Of a stretch of DNA of 64,000 nucleotides, positions 23,686 to 36,810 are shown piece by piece. This DNA is from Hemerocallis citrina (Eukaryota; Streptophyta; Magnoliopsida; Asparagales; Asphodelaceae). Under the pieces are notes generated by a model that saw only the letters and a program-made list of their open reading frames with translations, searched no databases and was not told the DNA's origin. The first letter of the stretch is position 1. Every line of letters begins with the position of its first letter. Location: positions 261,444,255 through 261,508,254 of the forward strand of contig CM030362.1 of the NCBI GenBank assembly GCA_017893485.1, in the 5' to 3' direction. The position numbers were made by a program, and so were the translations under genes.

Positions 23686-24410
23686 TTGAATGCTCGGTTC
23701 ATACAGGATGTTAACTATCCCGAGTGGTTGTCCAACGTCGTGATGGTTAAAAAGGCCAACGAAAGCTGGAGAATATGTATTGATTTCACTGATCTGACCA
23801 AAACTTGTCCGAAAGATTCGTTCTCGCTTCCTAGCAATGATGCTCTGATGGATGCAACCTCCGGTCACGAACTCTTGAGTTTCATGGATGCCTTCTCCGG
23901 GTATAACCATATCAGGATGTTCCCCCGTGATATTCTGAAGACTTCGTTCGTAATAGACTAAGGCCTATATTGCCAGCGGGTCATGCCCTTCGGGCTAAAG
24001 ATTGCCGGTGCAACTTATCAGCGTCTTTTCAACAAAGTCTTTAGAGAACAAATCAGCCAGAACATCGAAGTCTATGTGGATGATATGTTTGTTAAAAGCA
24101 TCAGCAAACTGAACCATGTGACTGACCTTCAGGAGGCCTTTGATATTGTGGAGTCACAACATGAGACTTAACCCGACTAAATGTGCCTTCGGTGTCTCTT
24201 CTGGCAAATTCTTAGGGTTTATGGTTAGCCAAAGAGGCATAGAATCCAACCCGGAGAGGATCCAGGCCATACAGAATATGGCACCCCCTTCCAGTGTCAA
24301 AGATGTACAAAGACTCACAGGACGCCTCGCAGCCATAGGGCGCATCCTCTCCAAGTCAAGAAAAAAGTGTCTCCCGTTCTTCAAGGCCCTTAGAGGAATG
24401 AAAGGTTCGA
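23686..24410 (+). pseudogene. Tat A reverse transcriptase
   Basis: RT blocks are in order: ARFIQDVNYPEWLSNVVMVKK, WRICIDFTDLTKTCPKDSF, FMDAFSGYNHI, MPFGLKIAGATYQRL, and the catalytic YVDDMFVKS (about 24073-24099), intact. A TAG interrupts between VID and GLYCQR (23959-23961). A frameshift near 24140-24170 separates DIVESQ from NMRLNPTKCAFGVSSGKFLGF. RT copies the element RNA into DNA in the particle; this copy is broken. Confidence 0.9.
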
Positions 24411-24834
24411 GTGGGGGCAACAGCAGCAGGAGTCCTTCAACCAACTCAAAGCCTATCTGGTCAACCCCCCCCACTCTTGAGCAAGCCAAAGCCTGGAGAA
24501 ATCCTCTACATTTACCTCGCCACCTCAGAACAGACCATCAGAGCCGTCCTAGTAAGAGAAGAAGATAAGACACAAAGGCCAATCTACTATGTGAGTAAGG
24601 TTCTCAGAGACGTCGAACTATATTATCCAAAGATAGAAAAGATGGCCTACACGTTAGTCATGGCTTGTTGAAAGCTCAGCCTTTACTTCCAATCCTACTC
24701 GGTGGTTGTTCTTACCGACCAGCCCTGAAGCAAGTGCTCCACAAGCCCGAAACTTCGGGGGCCTTATGAAGTTGTCTATAGAGCTGAGCCAACATGATAT
24801 CAACTATCAGCTAAGAACCGCTATCAAGACATAA
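24411..24834 (+). pseudogene. Tat A RNase H (first)
   Basis: Contains ILYIYLATSEQTIRAVLVREED, then PIYYVSKVLRDVELYYPKIEKMAYTLVMAC, a degenerate retroviral-type RNase H following RT. A stop follows at 24669-24671. Readable connection sequence (IELSQHDINYQLRTAIK) reaches the insertion point of X at 24834. Confidence 0.82.
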
Positions 24835-25605
24835 TGTGAATTATTTGCAAGTGGTCAAAATCGCAACTAGTAGTATAGTTAAGTGAAAATAGAGTCGAAC
24901 CCACAAGAACTAATTATTTTACTGAGTGCCAAAATTTACTAAATTAACTACTATTTGGAAAATCGAAATTCAATAATGAAAACAACTAAATTAAATTAAC
25001 CTAAGGAACTAACTAAATTAATTAAAAGGGCGGAATCTGAAATTTTGTTGTTTATTAATTGCAACAACTAATTCTAGGGTTTTTGATTTCACCTAGTTTA
25101 TCCCACAGAATTCATAACTCCATGTGAATAAAACGATTATTTTTCCAAGTTGTAGACCAAAATCCCCAAACTATTCAATTTTCTCTCAAGCAATATCAAA
25201 AATATTCTCAATTAATTATTTGTCATAATTCATGCACAAATTACTAATTGAAATTCATGAAGATCTATGGATTTCTTAACGATCACATTAACAGCGGTTC
25301 GCTCTTATAACGATGTTTAATTTTATAAATTCGAAATCACAAATTACCAGTTCGGTCTCTCCATGATTTAATAGATCATACAAAAGTTCGCCAACCAATT
25401 GTAAGCATTAAGAACAAAAATTAAACACAAAACCTTAGGAAAATAGAAAAATAATATGAAATTAAAATTATGTTCTCAAAACTAGGCTACATCAAAGCCC
25501 TAGAAAAATAAAATTTAGTTCATAATAAATTTGCAACTAACAAATACTGTCTTGGATTGCATAATAAAATTAAAAGAAGAAAAGAGAGAAAGAAAGAACC
25601 TTGTT
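24835..25605. mobile_element. Insert X, left part (unclassified)
   Basis: AT-rich, non-coding, begins TGTGAATTATTTGCAAG. With 38444-38518 it forms an insert in Tat A flanked by a 12-bp near-duplication ATCAAG(A/G)CA(T/C)AA (24823-24834, 38519-38530). The motif 'tcgaacccacaagaac' occurs in the first 100 bp. I recognise no family; a long duplication would suit a non-LTR element or a MULE better than an LTR element. Confidence 0.55.
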
Positions 25606-26672
25606 AAATTTTAAAGGGAAGTTCCTGACACATACAGGATGATCCCTAAAAAGTTTTAGTTCTATATTCCAACTATTTTATTAGATACGATTTTCTGATG
25701 TGTAAACAAAATTCAAAACAGTAACTTTTCTTGGCATGAATTAGTAACTTTTATTACAAATCTATATTCATATCATTTAATCTAATCATGATGTACTATC
25801 ATGCAATCAAACAACATCGTCAACTTCGTTTTTCATGACAATCTTTCAATTAGCATGCATTTTCATTCTTAATATCTTCATTACAATTTAATCACTACTC
25901 ATTTGCATATCAATTTTATATATCAATTTACCTACACATGCATGATACTATAATTTAGAAAGTTTAAGAAGACACCTACCTCAATGAAGATTCTAATGTA
26001 GAAGAAGACTCCTAGAAGTTGCTTCTAGCTCCAAGAATGGGACTCCCTTATACTCCTAGTAAGCTCTCCTTCCAAGCAAGAACTCAACAACTCTCTCTCT
26101 TTCTTTTCCTCACTTTCTTATCTTTTGTTTCTTTTGATCATTGGTGCAAGATTATTAAGAAAAGAGGGTGGTATTTACAGGGTTTGAGAAGACTCTTCTA
26201 CTAAAATTAAGTGTTCAATTTCATAACCTACATAACCTCATTCACTAATTGCCCACTCCACATAATTACACAAACTCCCAACCCTTCCTATTCTTATGCA
26301 TGGCTAACTCTTCTTGTGACTTTTGGGTTGCTCTGCGTGCACGTGCAACCCACAAGCACACACTCTCATTTGTTAGCTGTTATTTATTTGATTATACATG
26401 TTGTTTACATGACAAGTATACAACTAATTGTAGGAGTTTTCTTAGTGGGCATCATCATGTGGGCTTGTTCATTTTTTTTTATTTAATTTTTTTTAATGGG
26501 CTTAGAGTCTTCTATTAGGCCTATGGGTCCTAATAGGCCAAAAAAATAAATGAAAGGAAATTATGCATAACTTTAAATAAATTTTAGAAAGAAAATAATG
26601 AGATAAAAGTCTGTGTGCGTTGCACATGTAAAAAATTTATTTTTATTTAAAAATTTAATACGGGATGTTACA
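25606..26672 (-). repeat. Tekay-like element 3' LTR, truncated
   Basis: Collinear with 37377-38443 of the 5' LTR at high similarity, ending ...CGGGATGTTACA at 26672. The LTR's own 3' two-thirds is missing: at about 25606 the match stops and insert X sequence begins, so a deletion removed it together with the LTR/X border. On the minus strand the polypurine AAGGAAGAAGTG (about 26675-26690) sits just upstream of the LTR. A TATA box (CTGTAAATACC on the minus strand, one base off CTATAAATACC) lies near 26172. Confidence 0.85.
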
Positions 26673-26765
26673 ACACTTCTTCCTTAGAATAGTTCCGTCC
26701 TCGGAACAACACTTAAAGAGTGAGAAAAAATAAACAAAGAAAGAAAAAAAAAAGTTTTACAAATT

Positions 26766-27023
26766 TTAATTGAAAAGCTTAGGGTGATCTCTCATCATCC
26801 TCTCCTCTGATTTCCAAGTGGCCTCCTCAACAAGTTGGTTCCTCCAGATGACTTTCACCATAGGTATAGTATTATTCCTCAAGACTTTCCCCCGTCGATC
26901 CACAATCTCAATTGGAGACTCAGTGTAGCTCAAATCCAACTGCAGACCTTTTAGCACTTCTGGCAAATAATGACTCGGATCTGGAATGTAGCCTCGCAAC
27001 ATAGACACATGGATGACATTGTG
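26766..27023 (-). pseudogene. Chromovirus integrase tail with chromodomain
   Basis: The minus-strand reading VIHVSMLRGYIPDPSHY is followed by the chromodomain IEIVDRRGKVLRNNTIPM and VKVIWRNQLVEEATWKSEE, then a stop at 26766. Chromodomains of these elements target insertion to chromatin carrying certain histone marks. Upstream continuity (RLELPEESA...VHN) is at 31655 onward, beyond the solo LTR. Confidence 0.9.
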
Positions 27024-30000
27024 TGTAACGCCCCGATTTCCATGCACTGGAAAACCGTGACATAAGCCAGAAATCTTTTTCTTCAATTAGCCACAATACA
27101 CAAAACAGAAAAATTTAAAACTTTTTATTCAACACAAATGTATTACAAGTCCGAATGTTATAAAACTGCAATACATTACATCAGTGTTACAATAATGCCA
27201 TACAAGCCCAAGTGTTACAAACTTTCAATGAAAATTACATCAGAGTACAATGAATAATATACAACACTTGGTACTTTCACTTGGATGCTTCTCAACATAA
27301 ATAAATTACAATAGAGGTTACAATTGAAAATAAGTATCAACACTTTGCTTCTCTTGCTTTGAGTCCTCCTGAATCATGTACCTGTAGTTTTGCAATCCAG
27401 TACCTATTGAAGTGGGGACGTCAGTACATACACTGACGCTTTAAGGCTGATGACTAGCAGCGATTCTCAACTTTAGACAAATAGATTGATGAAAAGAGAA
27501 ACGTATATATTTAATTGATATGTCAGTGTATGCTATGAATTAGACTCTAATGCAAGATTAACTAATGCAAGCGAATTTCCGGAACAGTATGCATCCCATA
27601 CTACATATGCCCATAACAAGCTGTTTCTCCATATATAGGGATTTGAATCCATGTCATGAATTCTACTTTTGTACCCATCCTGTTTCTGACACAATACTAC
27701 ATGACTGATGAGGTTGCAGGTACGGTCTAGTTTTGCTACTGCAGTACAATAGTGGTTTCCCCATTTTCCATTATTGTCCGGCGAACCGGACCTCACTCAA
27801 AAGCCAACACGAACCACAAGATACTAGCCAACCATCTTCCATGCCCTCAACTCGTCATGAGAAGGTATAGAACCTGACGAAAATGTAGGGTCTATTTCCC
27901 TAGGAAAACCTCCCGTTCTTATCATGGCAGTTTAGGAACTAACAGCCGAGATACGGATTCCGTGCTCCAAACTAATCATGAAAAAGCACCGCTTGTATCC
28001 CTTTGATAGGGGAATACGTCCTAACAACACCACCTAGTGTCGGCCTATAGAAGAAGTCGAATTATAAGGTATCACCCCTAACACCAACTCTCACCCTTTG
28101 GCAATTCATAGATAAAAATGGTTAAGTAACAGTTAATACCCTAACGATGTCACTAACCCTAACCAATCAAATGGGGCCATATGAGCTACAAGGTACTTTC
28201 TACCTAGAGTCGTACTTTCAACTTGCCATGAGACGGCACCAAAAGATTCAAACAAGCAAGACATGTCACTGTGCTTCCAACTTATCATGAAAAAGCACCG
28301 CACGTGTCCCTCTTCAAGAGATTGTAACTATTGTTGACACAATTTACCAAGACTCAACCTAGACTTCATAAGATCTCCTCGGATCCACTCATCGCCTATC
28401 TATTCAAGATAATTACTCCATACGAGCCCAATGAGCTACGCATGAACAAACAACTACATACGAGCTATGTGAGCTACGTATGAGACGGACCAATACTTAT
28501 GTGTCAAATAAGCTACATATGAGACAAATGAATCACATAGAAGCAACATAAAGTCTTCTAACAACCTAGAAGAAAACAGTGCTGCACTTATCGGAATTCG
28601 ACAAAATTAGACTTTTTAAAAAGGTGATAACATCTACTACAACTCTCTAGTTGAACACTTTTTCATATTCGGTAAGGAACTCAAAATCCGGTCCATTAAA
28701 CACCATTTCAAACAATAACAGTGTTGCCAAAAGCTGAAACTTTCCAAGCACATAACTTTTGTTATACTTATCGAAATTTAACGAAATATGAAATTTTGAA
28801 AAGGTGGGAACATCCACTAAAACATCCTAGTTGATCACTCTTCCAAATTCAGTAATTAAAAGGGTACAAAACATCGAGCAATAAAAACAGCGAGCACTCA
28901 GCCCAAAAGCTAGCTGTTGTGGTTTGTAAAAGCCATAACTCCTTCTCCGCTTGTCAGAATCTAACCAAATAGGACATTTTGGAAAGGTGGGAATATATAC
29001 TACAACTCTCTGGTTGAACTCTTTCCTAAATTCAGTAAGTAAGATGGTACAAAATATCAAGCAATCAAAATAGCAAGTTCTCAGCCAAAACTTGCAGCTG
29101 TAAATTGTAAATACCATAACTACTACTCTGCTTATCGGAATCTAACCAAATAGGACATTTTGGAAAGGTGATAGACTCTACCACAACTCTTTAGTTAAAC
29201 ACTTTTTCAGATTCAATCAATAAGATGTGCAAAAACTTCGAACAATCCAAACAGCAAGCTTTTAGCCAAAAGGCCAGCCGCCGTGATTTTGTAAAGATCA
29301 TAACTTTTGCTCTGCTTATTGGAATCTAACCAAATAGGAAATTTTGGAAAGGTGAGAGAATTTAACACAACTCTCTAGTTAAACACTTTTTTAGATTCAA
29401 TCAATAATAGGTGCAAAAACTTCGAACAATCCAAACAGCGAGCTTTTAGCCAAAAGGCCAGCTGCTGAGATTTTGTAAAGATCATAACTTTTGCTCCGCT
29501 TATTAGAATCTAACCAAATAGGACATTTTAGAAAGGTGAGAGAATCTACCACAACTCTCTAGTTAAACACTTTTTCAGATTCAATCAATAATAGGTGCAA
29601 AAACTTCGAACAATCCAAACAGCGAGCTTTTAGGCAAAATGCCAGCTACTGAGATTTTGTAAAGATCATAACTTTTGCTCCGCTTATTAGAATCTAACCA
29701 AATATGACATTTTAGAAAGGCGAGAGAATATACCACAACTCTCTTTTTAAACACTTTTTTAGATTCAATCAATAAGAGGTGCAAAAACTTTGTACAATCC
29801 AAACAGCGAGCTTTTAGCCAAGCCAGCTGCTGAGATTTTGTAATGCTCATAACTTTGCTCCGATATCAGAATCTAACCAAATAGGACATTTTTTAAAGTT
29901 GAGAGAATATAATACAACTCTCTAGATTCAATTAATAAAAGGTGCAAAAAGTTCGCACAAACCAAACAGCGAGCTTTTAGCCAAAAGGCCAGCTGCTAAG

Positions 30001-31654
30001 ATTTTGTAAAGCTCATAACTTTTGCTCTGCTTACCAGAATCTAACCAAATAGGACATTTTGGAAAGTTGAGAGACTCTACTAAAACTCTCTAGTTGAACA
30101 CTTTTTCAGATTCAACCAATAAGAGGTGCAAAAACATCGAACAATCCAAACAGCGAGCCTTTACCAAAAAATTGGCTGCTGAGATTTGTAAAGCTCACAA
30201 CTTTTGCAATATTTATCAGAATCTAACCAAATAGGCTATTTTGGAAAGGTGGAACATCTGCTACAAATTCCTAGTTGATCACTTTTCCAAATTCCGTAAG
30301 GAACTCCTAATTACAGGCCCTTGAACACACTACAAAAATTAACCCAAAACAGTGAGTTTTCTGTTTTTGCTAAACATTCACTGTTTTTGGGAAATGGTTT
30401 GTTTCACCCATCAAACTAGCTTGGAAAAATCTACAAAAATTTGAGCATGATAACAACGCATATGAGAACCTCTCCAACTAATTTGGAGTCAAAATTCCTA
30501 CTTTAACATAGTTAATTAATTCTAACCCTATAACTACAACGATTGAATCTTTATGCTTTATTTTTGTGTTTTACTACTTCAATCATTGCCTTTTAAACAT
30601 ATTCAATCCATACTACTCATATGCACATAGAATTAGTCCAATCTCTTAACATAATAAGCAATAAAAATAATAATAACAAACAAAAAGAGTTGAGAACCCC
30701 CACCCAAATCGGTTGTAGGAAAAACTAGCTAGCTCTTCATCTCCTCCTTGCTCCTTGTTCTTGATCCTCTTCAAGAACAACCTCACAAATGAAACCCATG
30801 AAAACCTAACCCATGAATTTTGATCTCTCTTTCTTTTCTTTTCTTCTTGATTTTTTTCTAAACAAAAATAAGTAAAAGAGAAGGAGAAATGAGATGAGAA
30901 GGGGATGGAGAAACAAATGAAAGGGGTTTTTCTTGCCCCTTTGTGTTGAGGCCGGCCAAGGGGAAAGGGGGGAGGGTTTTATAGGTGAAGGGGAGTGGAT
31001 TTTGTGGTTGAGAAGAGAACAAGTGTTCTCATTCTCATGGTTCAACAATTTTGAGGCTAATTTGCAAATTTAAATTGCAGTCACACCCTAATTCAATCCC
31101 TTGCCCTCCATTTCATCATGATGGATCAAAATAAGAGACATTTATCGAAAATCACATACAACATGATTTCGTACAAACGTACGAAATCGATACGATTCAA
31201 ATACATACATATATCTGATTATACAGATAATTTTTATTAGTTAAAATGAATCAATCTGTACAAAAATAATTTAATTCTGAAAAATAAAAATAAAATAGTT
31301 TTATTACTGGCTCAGAAGATTTCGGTATCAATTTGATACAATACAGATGTATACTGACTGGTATATATGCATAGATAATGTTTATTAACAAAACCGGGTG
31401 ATATCCATCAAAAATATTTCAATTCTGAAAATAATAATTTTTAATATTTGCCCAGGATTTTCCAGACATTTTCTAAAAAACGCATTTTTAAGATTTTGTG
31501 CGAGTGCACAAAACTGATACAATACATATATATACTTACTAATATATATATCCAGATAACTTTTTATTAGAAAAACCAAGTAATTTTCATAAAAATTGTT
31601 TTAATTTAAAATAATAATAATAATACAAATATAATATCCGACTGGGATATTACA
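27024..31654 (-). mobile_element. Solo LTR (4.6 kb), minus orientation, inside integrase
   Basis: TGTAACGCCCCGA at 27024 to GGATATTACA at 31654. Target duplication TTGTG/TTATG (27019-27023, 31655-31659; one change). The pol reading frame joins across it at the VHN/VIHV boundary. It is the same LTR group as 1-1048, with the TATA box reversed at about 30980 (TTTTATAGG). It carries a ten-copy tandem array at 28560-30300. The lack of internal sequence makes it a solo LTR. Confidence 0.88.
28560..30300. repeat. Tandem array, ~182-bp unit, about ten copies, inside an LTR
   Basis: The block AATCTAACCAAATAGGA recurs at 28958, 29139, 29323, 29507, 29691, 29870, 30038 and 30220 (spacing 181, 184, 184, 184, 179, 168, 182). 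Two more diverged copies lie at about 28605 and 28780. Each unit also has 'cataacttttgct', 'acaactctctagtt' and 'aaacagcgagctttta'. Confidence 0.92.
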
Positions 31655-32640
31655 TTATGTACTTAGGCCGACTCTTCCGGTAGTTCTAACCGATAAGTCG
31701 TCTTTCCAATTCTCTTCAATATCTTATAAGAGCCTATGTATCTCGGGGCTAATTTTCCTCCTCTTCCAAACCAAATTACTCCCTCAGTTGGAGACACCTT
31801 CAGAAAGACAAAATCACCTTCCTCAAACTCCAGATCTCTCATCCGGTTGTCGGCATAACTTTTCTATCTGCTCTGGGCGTCGACCAACCTCTTCCTGATC
31901 AACTCAAACTTTTCTGAGGTTTGTTGCACAATCTCCAGCCCATATAGTTGCCGTTCCCCCACTTCATACCAACACATCGGTGTTCTGCACTTCCTCCCAT
32001 ACAGAGCCTCATATGGTGCCATCCCGATGCTTTCCTGGAAACTATTGTTGTAGGAAAATTCCACTATAGCCAAATGCCTCTCCCAACAGCTGCCAAAATC
32101 CAACACACAACATCTTAGCATATCTTCTAGTACCTGGTTGACGCTCTCAGTCTACCCATCAATCTGAGGATGGAAAGAAGTACTGAAATCAATCTTCGTC
32201 CCCAAAGCTGCTTGAAGACTTCTCCAAAAATGCATGGTAAATCGCGCATCTTGGTCGGATACAATCGATAAAGGAACTCCATGTAGTCTCCCGATCTCCC
32301 CGACATACAACTCGGCTAACTTCTCCATAGACCAAGTAAGCTTCATTGCCAGAAAGTGAGTTGATTTGGTGAGTCGATCCACTATCACCGAAATTGCATC
32401 ATTGCCCTTGGAACTCCTAGGCAATCCTGTAATGAAGTCCACGCTGATATTATCCCACTTCCACTCCAAAATGGGTAATGGCTGCAACAAACCGTCGGTA
32501 TTCTGATTCTCAGCCTTAACCTATTGACAGACTGCACACCTGGCGACAAACTCAGCCACATCTCGCTTCATCCCCAACCACCAGAAATACTGCTTTATAT
32601 CCTAGTACATCTTGGTACTTCCTAGATGTATGGATAATAA
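31655..32640 (-). pseudogene. Tekay-like integrase
   Basis: Minus-strand integrase: the HLGSTKMY and ARCAVCQ zinc-finger pieces (about 32640-32520), core WDNISVDFITGLPRS, SIVSDQDARFTMHFWRSLQ, FHPQIDG and TESVNQVLED (the D, D, E residues can be seen), then APYEALYGRKCRTP and the GKLAPRYIGSYKIL SH3-like part. In-frame stops occur near 31863, 32122, 32151 and 32520. It would insert the cDNA into chromosomes; this copy is dead. Confidence 0.9.
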
Positions 32641-34060
32641 AGTGGCATGTGCTTCCTACAGAATGCTCTCCTTCAATTCTGCTTGATTTCGCACATACAG
32701 CCGCTCTCCAAACCACAATACCTCATCTCTTACCTAGAATTCTGTCAACCTGCCGGTGCCAACCTGCTCTCTCATCTCCTGAATCTCTGGATCAGTCTTC
32801 TGACTGTTGATAATCATGTTCCTCAATATGGGTTGAAGTCTCAACTGAGCTAAGGAACCCCCTAATCCTTGCAACACCACCTCAATCTTTGCTCTATCAA
32901 GTTCCTATGCCAACTTCTTCTGAGTTTTCATCAATCGGGACAAACTGCTCTTCCTGCTGAGCGCATCAGCCACCACTTTGGATTAGCCTGGATGATACTT
33001 GATTTTGGGTCGGATATCCTCCAACACTTCCAACCATCTCTACTGCCTCAGATTCAAGTCCTTCTGCTGGTAGATGTACTTTAGACTCTTATGATCCGTG
33101 TACATGTTAACCTTTTCCTTATATACATAGTGCGTCCACTGCTTTAGTGCAAAGATGATCGCTGCTAACTCTAGATCGTGGGTTGAGTAATTCTTCTCAT
33201 GCGGTCTCAACTGTCTAGACCCATAAGCTATTACCTTCCCATCCTGTATCAGCACACAGCCCAGTCCGCGATGAGAAGCATCGTTGTAGACATCATAGTT
33301 GACTCCTGCTTTTGGTAAAGCCAGAATGGGAGCGGTAGTCAACCTCTCCTTCAACTCCTGAAAGCTAGACTCATACTGTTCCAACCATTTAAAACTCGCG
33401 TTCTTCTTTGTATGCCCCGTGAGCGACACAGCTATCTGGGCGTAGCCCTGAATGAACCTTCTGTAGTAGCCTCTTAATCCCAAAAAGCTCCTGATCTCTT
33501 TCACCGTAGTTGGTCTTGGCCAATCTCTTACTGCCTCAATCTTCTGTGGGTCAATAGCCACTCCCTCCTTAGAAAGGATGTGACCCAGGAAGGAGACTTT
33601 GGTTTTCCAGAAGTCACACTGAGACAACTTTGCATACAGCTTCTGCTCCTGTAACTTCTTTAGTACCTATGCTAGGTGCTCGGCATGCTCTACTTCTGTC
33701 TTGGAGTAGATCAGTATGTCTTCGATGAACCCAACGACGAAAGAATCGATGAACGGCCGCAGGACCCTGTTCATTATGTCCATGAAAATAGCAAGGTGCA
33801 TTGGTTACTCTGAATGGCATGACTAGGAACTCATAGTGACCATGACAAGTTCTGAACACTGTCTTGTGCACATCTTCTTCCTTTACTCGGACCTGGTGAT
33901 AACCCGACCATAGATCTATTTTAGAGAAGACAACTGCTCCTTGTAGACGGTCGAATAGATCATTGATTCGAGGAATCAGATACTTGTTCTGCACTGTTAC
34001 CTGGTTCAATTCTTTGTAATCGATGCACATCCTCAACGATCAATCCTTCTTCTTTACCAA
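32641..34060 (-). pseudogene. Tekay-like RT and RNase H
   Basis: [36 protein letters not shown], then a frameshift after HYEFLVMPF (about 33800). In the other frame comes FIEDILIYS (about 33703-33729), in which the expected active-site D-D pair reads E-D. The RT connection [19 protein letters not shown] follows. RNase [41 protein letters not shown] sequence, and [11 protein letters not shown]. Stops follow near 33040. The stretch 32641-33039 is a degenerate linker. Confidence 0.9.
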
Positions 34061-34710
34061 AAGACATGGTGCTCCCCAAGGTGATGCACTCGGCCTTGAA
34101 TCCTTTGTTCAACAACTTTTCAATTTGCTTCTTGATCTCATCCTGTTCAACCGGTGCCATTCTGTACAGTGCCTTAGAAATGGGTGCACTCCCTGGATGA
34201 ACGGAGATGCTAAACTCTACATCCTGCTGAGGTGGAAGCCTGGGTAGATCTTCTAGAAACACTGTTGGAAAATTCCGGACTACCGGAATCTGCTTCGCTT
34301 CTTCGGGAACCTTCTGCTCATATAGCACTGCCACCAACTGTTTGCACTTCCTCTTTTCTTGAAATATAACTGCTGGTCCCCCTGGTGCCTTTATTACAAC
34401 CTCCTTACTCTTGCACTCAATAGTGGCACTGTAGATGGACATCCAGTCTATGTCAATGATGATGTCGACCCCCAAAATTGCCAACTCAATGAGGTAGATG
34501 CCCAAGATTCTGCCTCCATTCTCAAGATCACACCCTTCATAATATCGATCGGTAGTCAAATTTTCTCCTAACGGGGTAGCCACAGATAAAACTTTGCCAG
34601 GAAATTTTTTTGGTTCGACTCCCAATCGTTTTACAAATAAGGGTGACACAATTATGTGAGATGATCCCGTATCAAATAAAATTGTTGCTTTTATTCCATT
34701 ACATCACTTT
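34061..34710 (-). pseudogene. Tekay-like protease and linker
   Basis: The minus-strand frame carries KATILFDTGSSHIIVS (retropepsin active site DTGSS intact, about 34640-34690), then FVKRLGVEPKKF, LAILGVDIIIDIDWM, and the linker into RT with FPTVFLEDLPRLPPQQDVEF and ALYRMAPVEQDEIKKQIE. It processes the polyprotein in active relatives. Confidence 0.88.
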
Positions 34711-35242
34711 AACATAAAGAAATCCTAGATTCTAAGGTTTCTTTTGGCTTCTCTGAGCTCTTCCCGTAATTCCTGGATTTCTTTCTTTGTGTCTTCAAAC
34801 TTCTGATGACGCTCCTGCTTGTCTCAGCGAGTCATGTGCTCCAGCTTGGCGAAGTGTTGATCATTCACGTGCCAGAGCTTTTGAGTTCCCATACTTGGTG
34901 ACTCATTTCATGAATGTGTTTCCTGCCTTCTTCTTTCTGTGCTTCTAAGTGGTTTACTCTCCACTACTGGGCATCCAACTCCGTTCGAAGAGAAGTAACA
35001 ATAGCACCTTGGTCATCTTGAATGGGTTCTTCATCTGAGGATTCTTCTGGGAAATCAGGTAGAGGTGGAGTAATCTCCCTGAACTCGGGTAGTTCTTCTT
35101 CTATTTCTACTAGGTCTTCTTCTTCCTCTTCTGGGTCTTCTTCTTCCTCTATTGGCTCTTCCTCTTCTTCTATTGGCTCTTCCTCTTCTTCGAAAGGAAC
35201 GAACCATTTCACCTCATTCTCGGGATCATGATGATTGGCCAT
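34711..35242 (-). pseudogene. Tekay-like gag remnant with acidic repeats
   Basis: ATG at 35242 (minus strand) opens a 92-codon frame, MANHHDPENEVKWFVPFEE, running into EEEPIEEEEEPIEEEED repeats and ending at 34964. Broken sequence follows to the protease. The capsid domain and CCHC knuckle expected of chromovirus gag are absent, so a large deletion is likely. The Glu-rich run comes from a CTTCTTC/CTCTTC microsatellite-like tract. Confidence 0.65.
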
Positions 35243-35388
35243 CTTATAGGGAAAAGGAGGAGAAACATCGGCGTATAGAGCAACACAAATGTGAACTACT
35301 TACATTTAAATCTCTATAAGCTGAACTCACACTCTAATGTCCATCCTAATCTGTCGTCCTTGTAAATTTATACTATTTATTGAAGTGT

Positions 35389-35401
35389 GGCTCTGATACC
35401 A
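35389..35401 (-). promoter_or_regulatory. Tekay-like primer-binding site (initiator Met)
   Basis: On the minus strand TGGTATCAGAGCC lies 3 bases after the LTR end (CGTTACA at 35405). It is complementary to the 3' end of plant initiator methionine tRNA. Confidence 0.92.
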
Positions 35402-35404
35402 CTC

Positions 35405-36737
35405 TGTAACGCCCCGAATACCAAAATATGGCAATTCGTAGCTTAACAAGATCTACACTTCACTTCGTACAATTTTACAAGGAATTTGGAAACTTTTATT
35501 ACAACATTTTTCTTTTACATCAATAACGTAGCGGAAAATAAATTCAAGTACAACATGATCAATATACAATTTTAACAACATGAGCATGTAAGTAATCCTC
35601 AGCATCAAATTCATCTTTATATCTCCTTGTAAGTTCTAAGTCCTGCATATGAATCTGTGGGCACGTCAGTTGCTTACAACCGACGCCATGTTACAAACAG
35701 CAATCCTCTCTATGTGTATTATAACGGAATCTCTTACTTTAATAAACAAAAACTTGAATGCATATAAAAGTGTAAAGAGTGGGTATCCTAAATATGTTAG
35801 TGTATGATATGACTTTATGCCTAATGCAGATGTTATACTACAATCACACAAATGCATACATGTTCGGATTCAATGCATCCCATATTACATAGGTCCGAGG
35901 ACAAGCACCTACATACTCCACATTGTAGGGTTAGATCCCTGGCCATGTAGCCTACTACGATGACTACTATAAGATTTAGACACCTTGCAAGTATTGCCTC
36001 TTGCCCTTGGAATACTGAGACCAATCCCTCTCCGTGGATCATTCTGTGGCCCTTACGTCCATCGTCCCGGAATACTGGGGATTGTCTCACTCTGCAGGTC
36101 ATTCTGGAACCCTCATTTCATAACCATCCCATGAGCATCGCTCTCATCCCCGAATACTGGAGATCGTTCCCACTCCGTGGATCATTATGTGGCCCTTACG
36201 TCCATCGTCCCGGAATACTGGGGATCTCTCTCTCCAAGGATCATTCTGGAGTCCATAACTCACGTTTGCACTCGTTTCGTCATATCTCCAACAAGTGCCT
36301 ATCCATAAGTTCAAGTTATGATTATTAAGAACTAGAGTCTAGCTTACCCACCGGTCTTAAACCAAACACCGAGACAATCAACCCAACTGGTTACTTCTCA
36401 CAATTCAATTATTCATTTTCATTTCTTTGTCGGTACCTAGGTCTCACTAAGCCTCTAACATCAACATCTTTTCATATTCAACAACTTGGGGTACTCATCC
36501 CCTTATAATTCATTTTCTCAATTTTCATGTATTCATATTTTATTCAAATTCTTTCATTCATTCTTATTTATTCATCAATAAGTACAATCTCAACCTATTC
36601 ATTTTCACAATACACTTTTCATATTCATCAAAATTTTCTCATACAAGTTAATTAAGATTAAGACATAATCTCTTAAAAATTCATTTATCTCATCGTCTTC
36701 CTTTGATTTATTTTGAACAAAACTTAACATCTTTAAT

Positions 36738-36810
<73 letters not shown>

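Noticed and set aside
35022..35231. Ser/Gly-rich frame on the plus strand
   Set aside because: It is the antisense shadow of the Glu-rich gag remnant on the minus strand.
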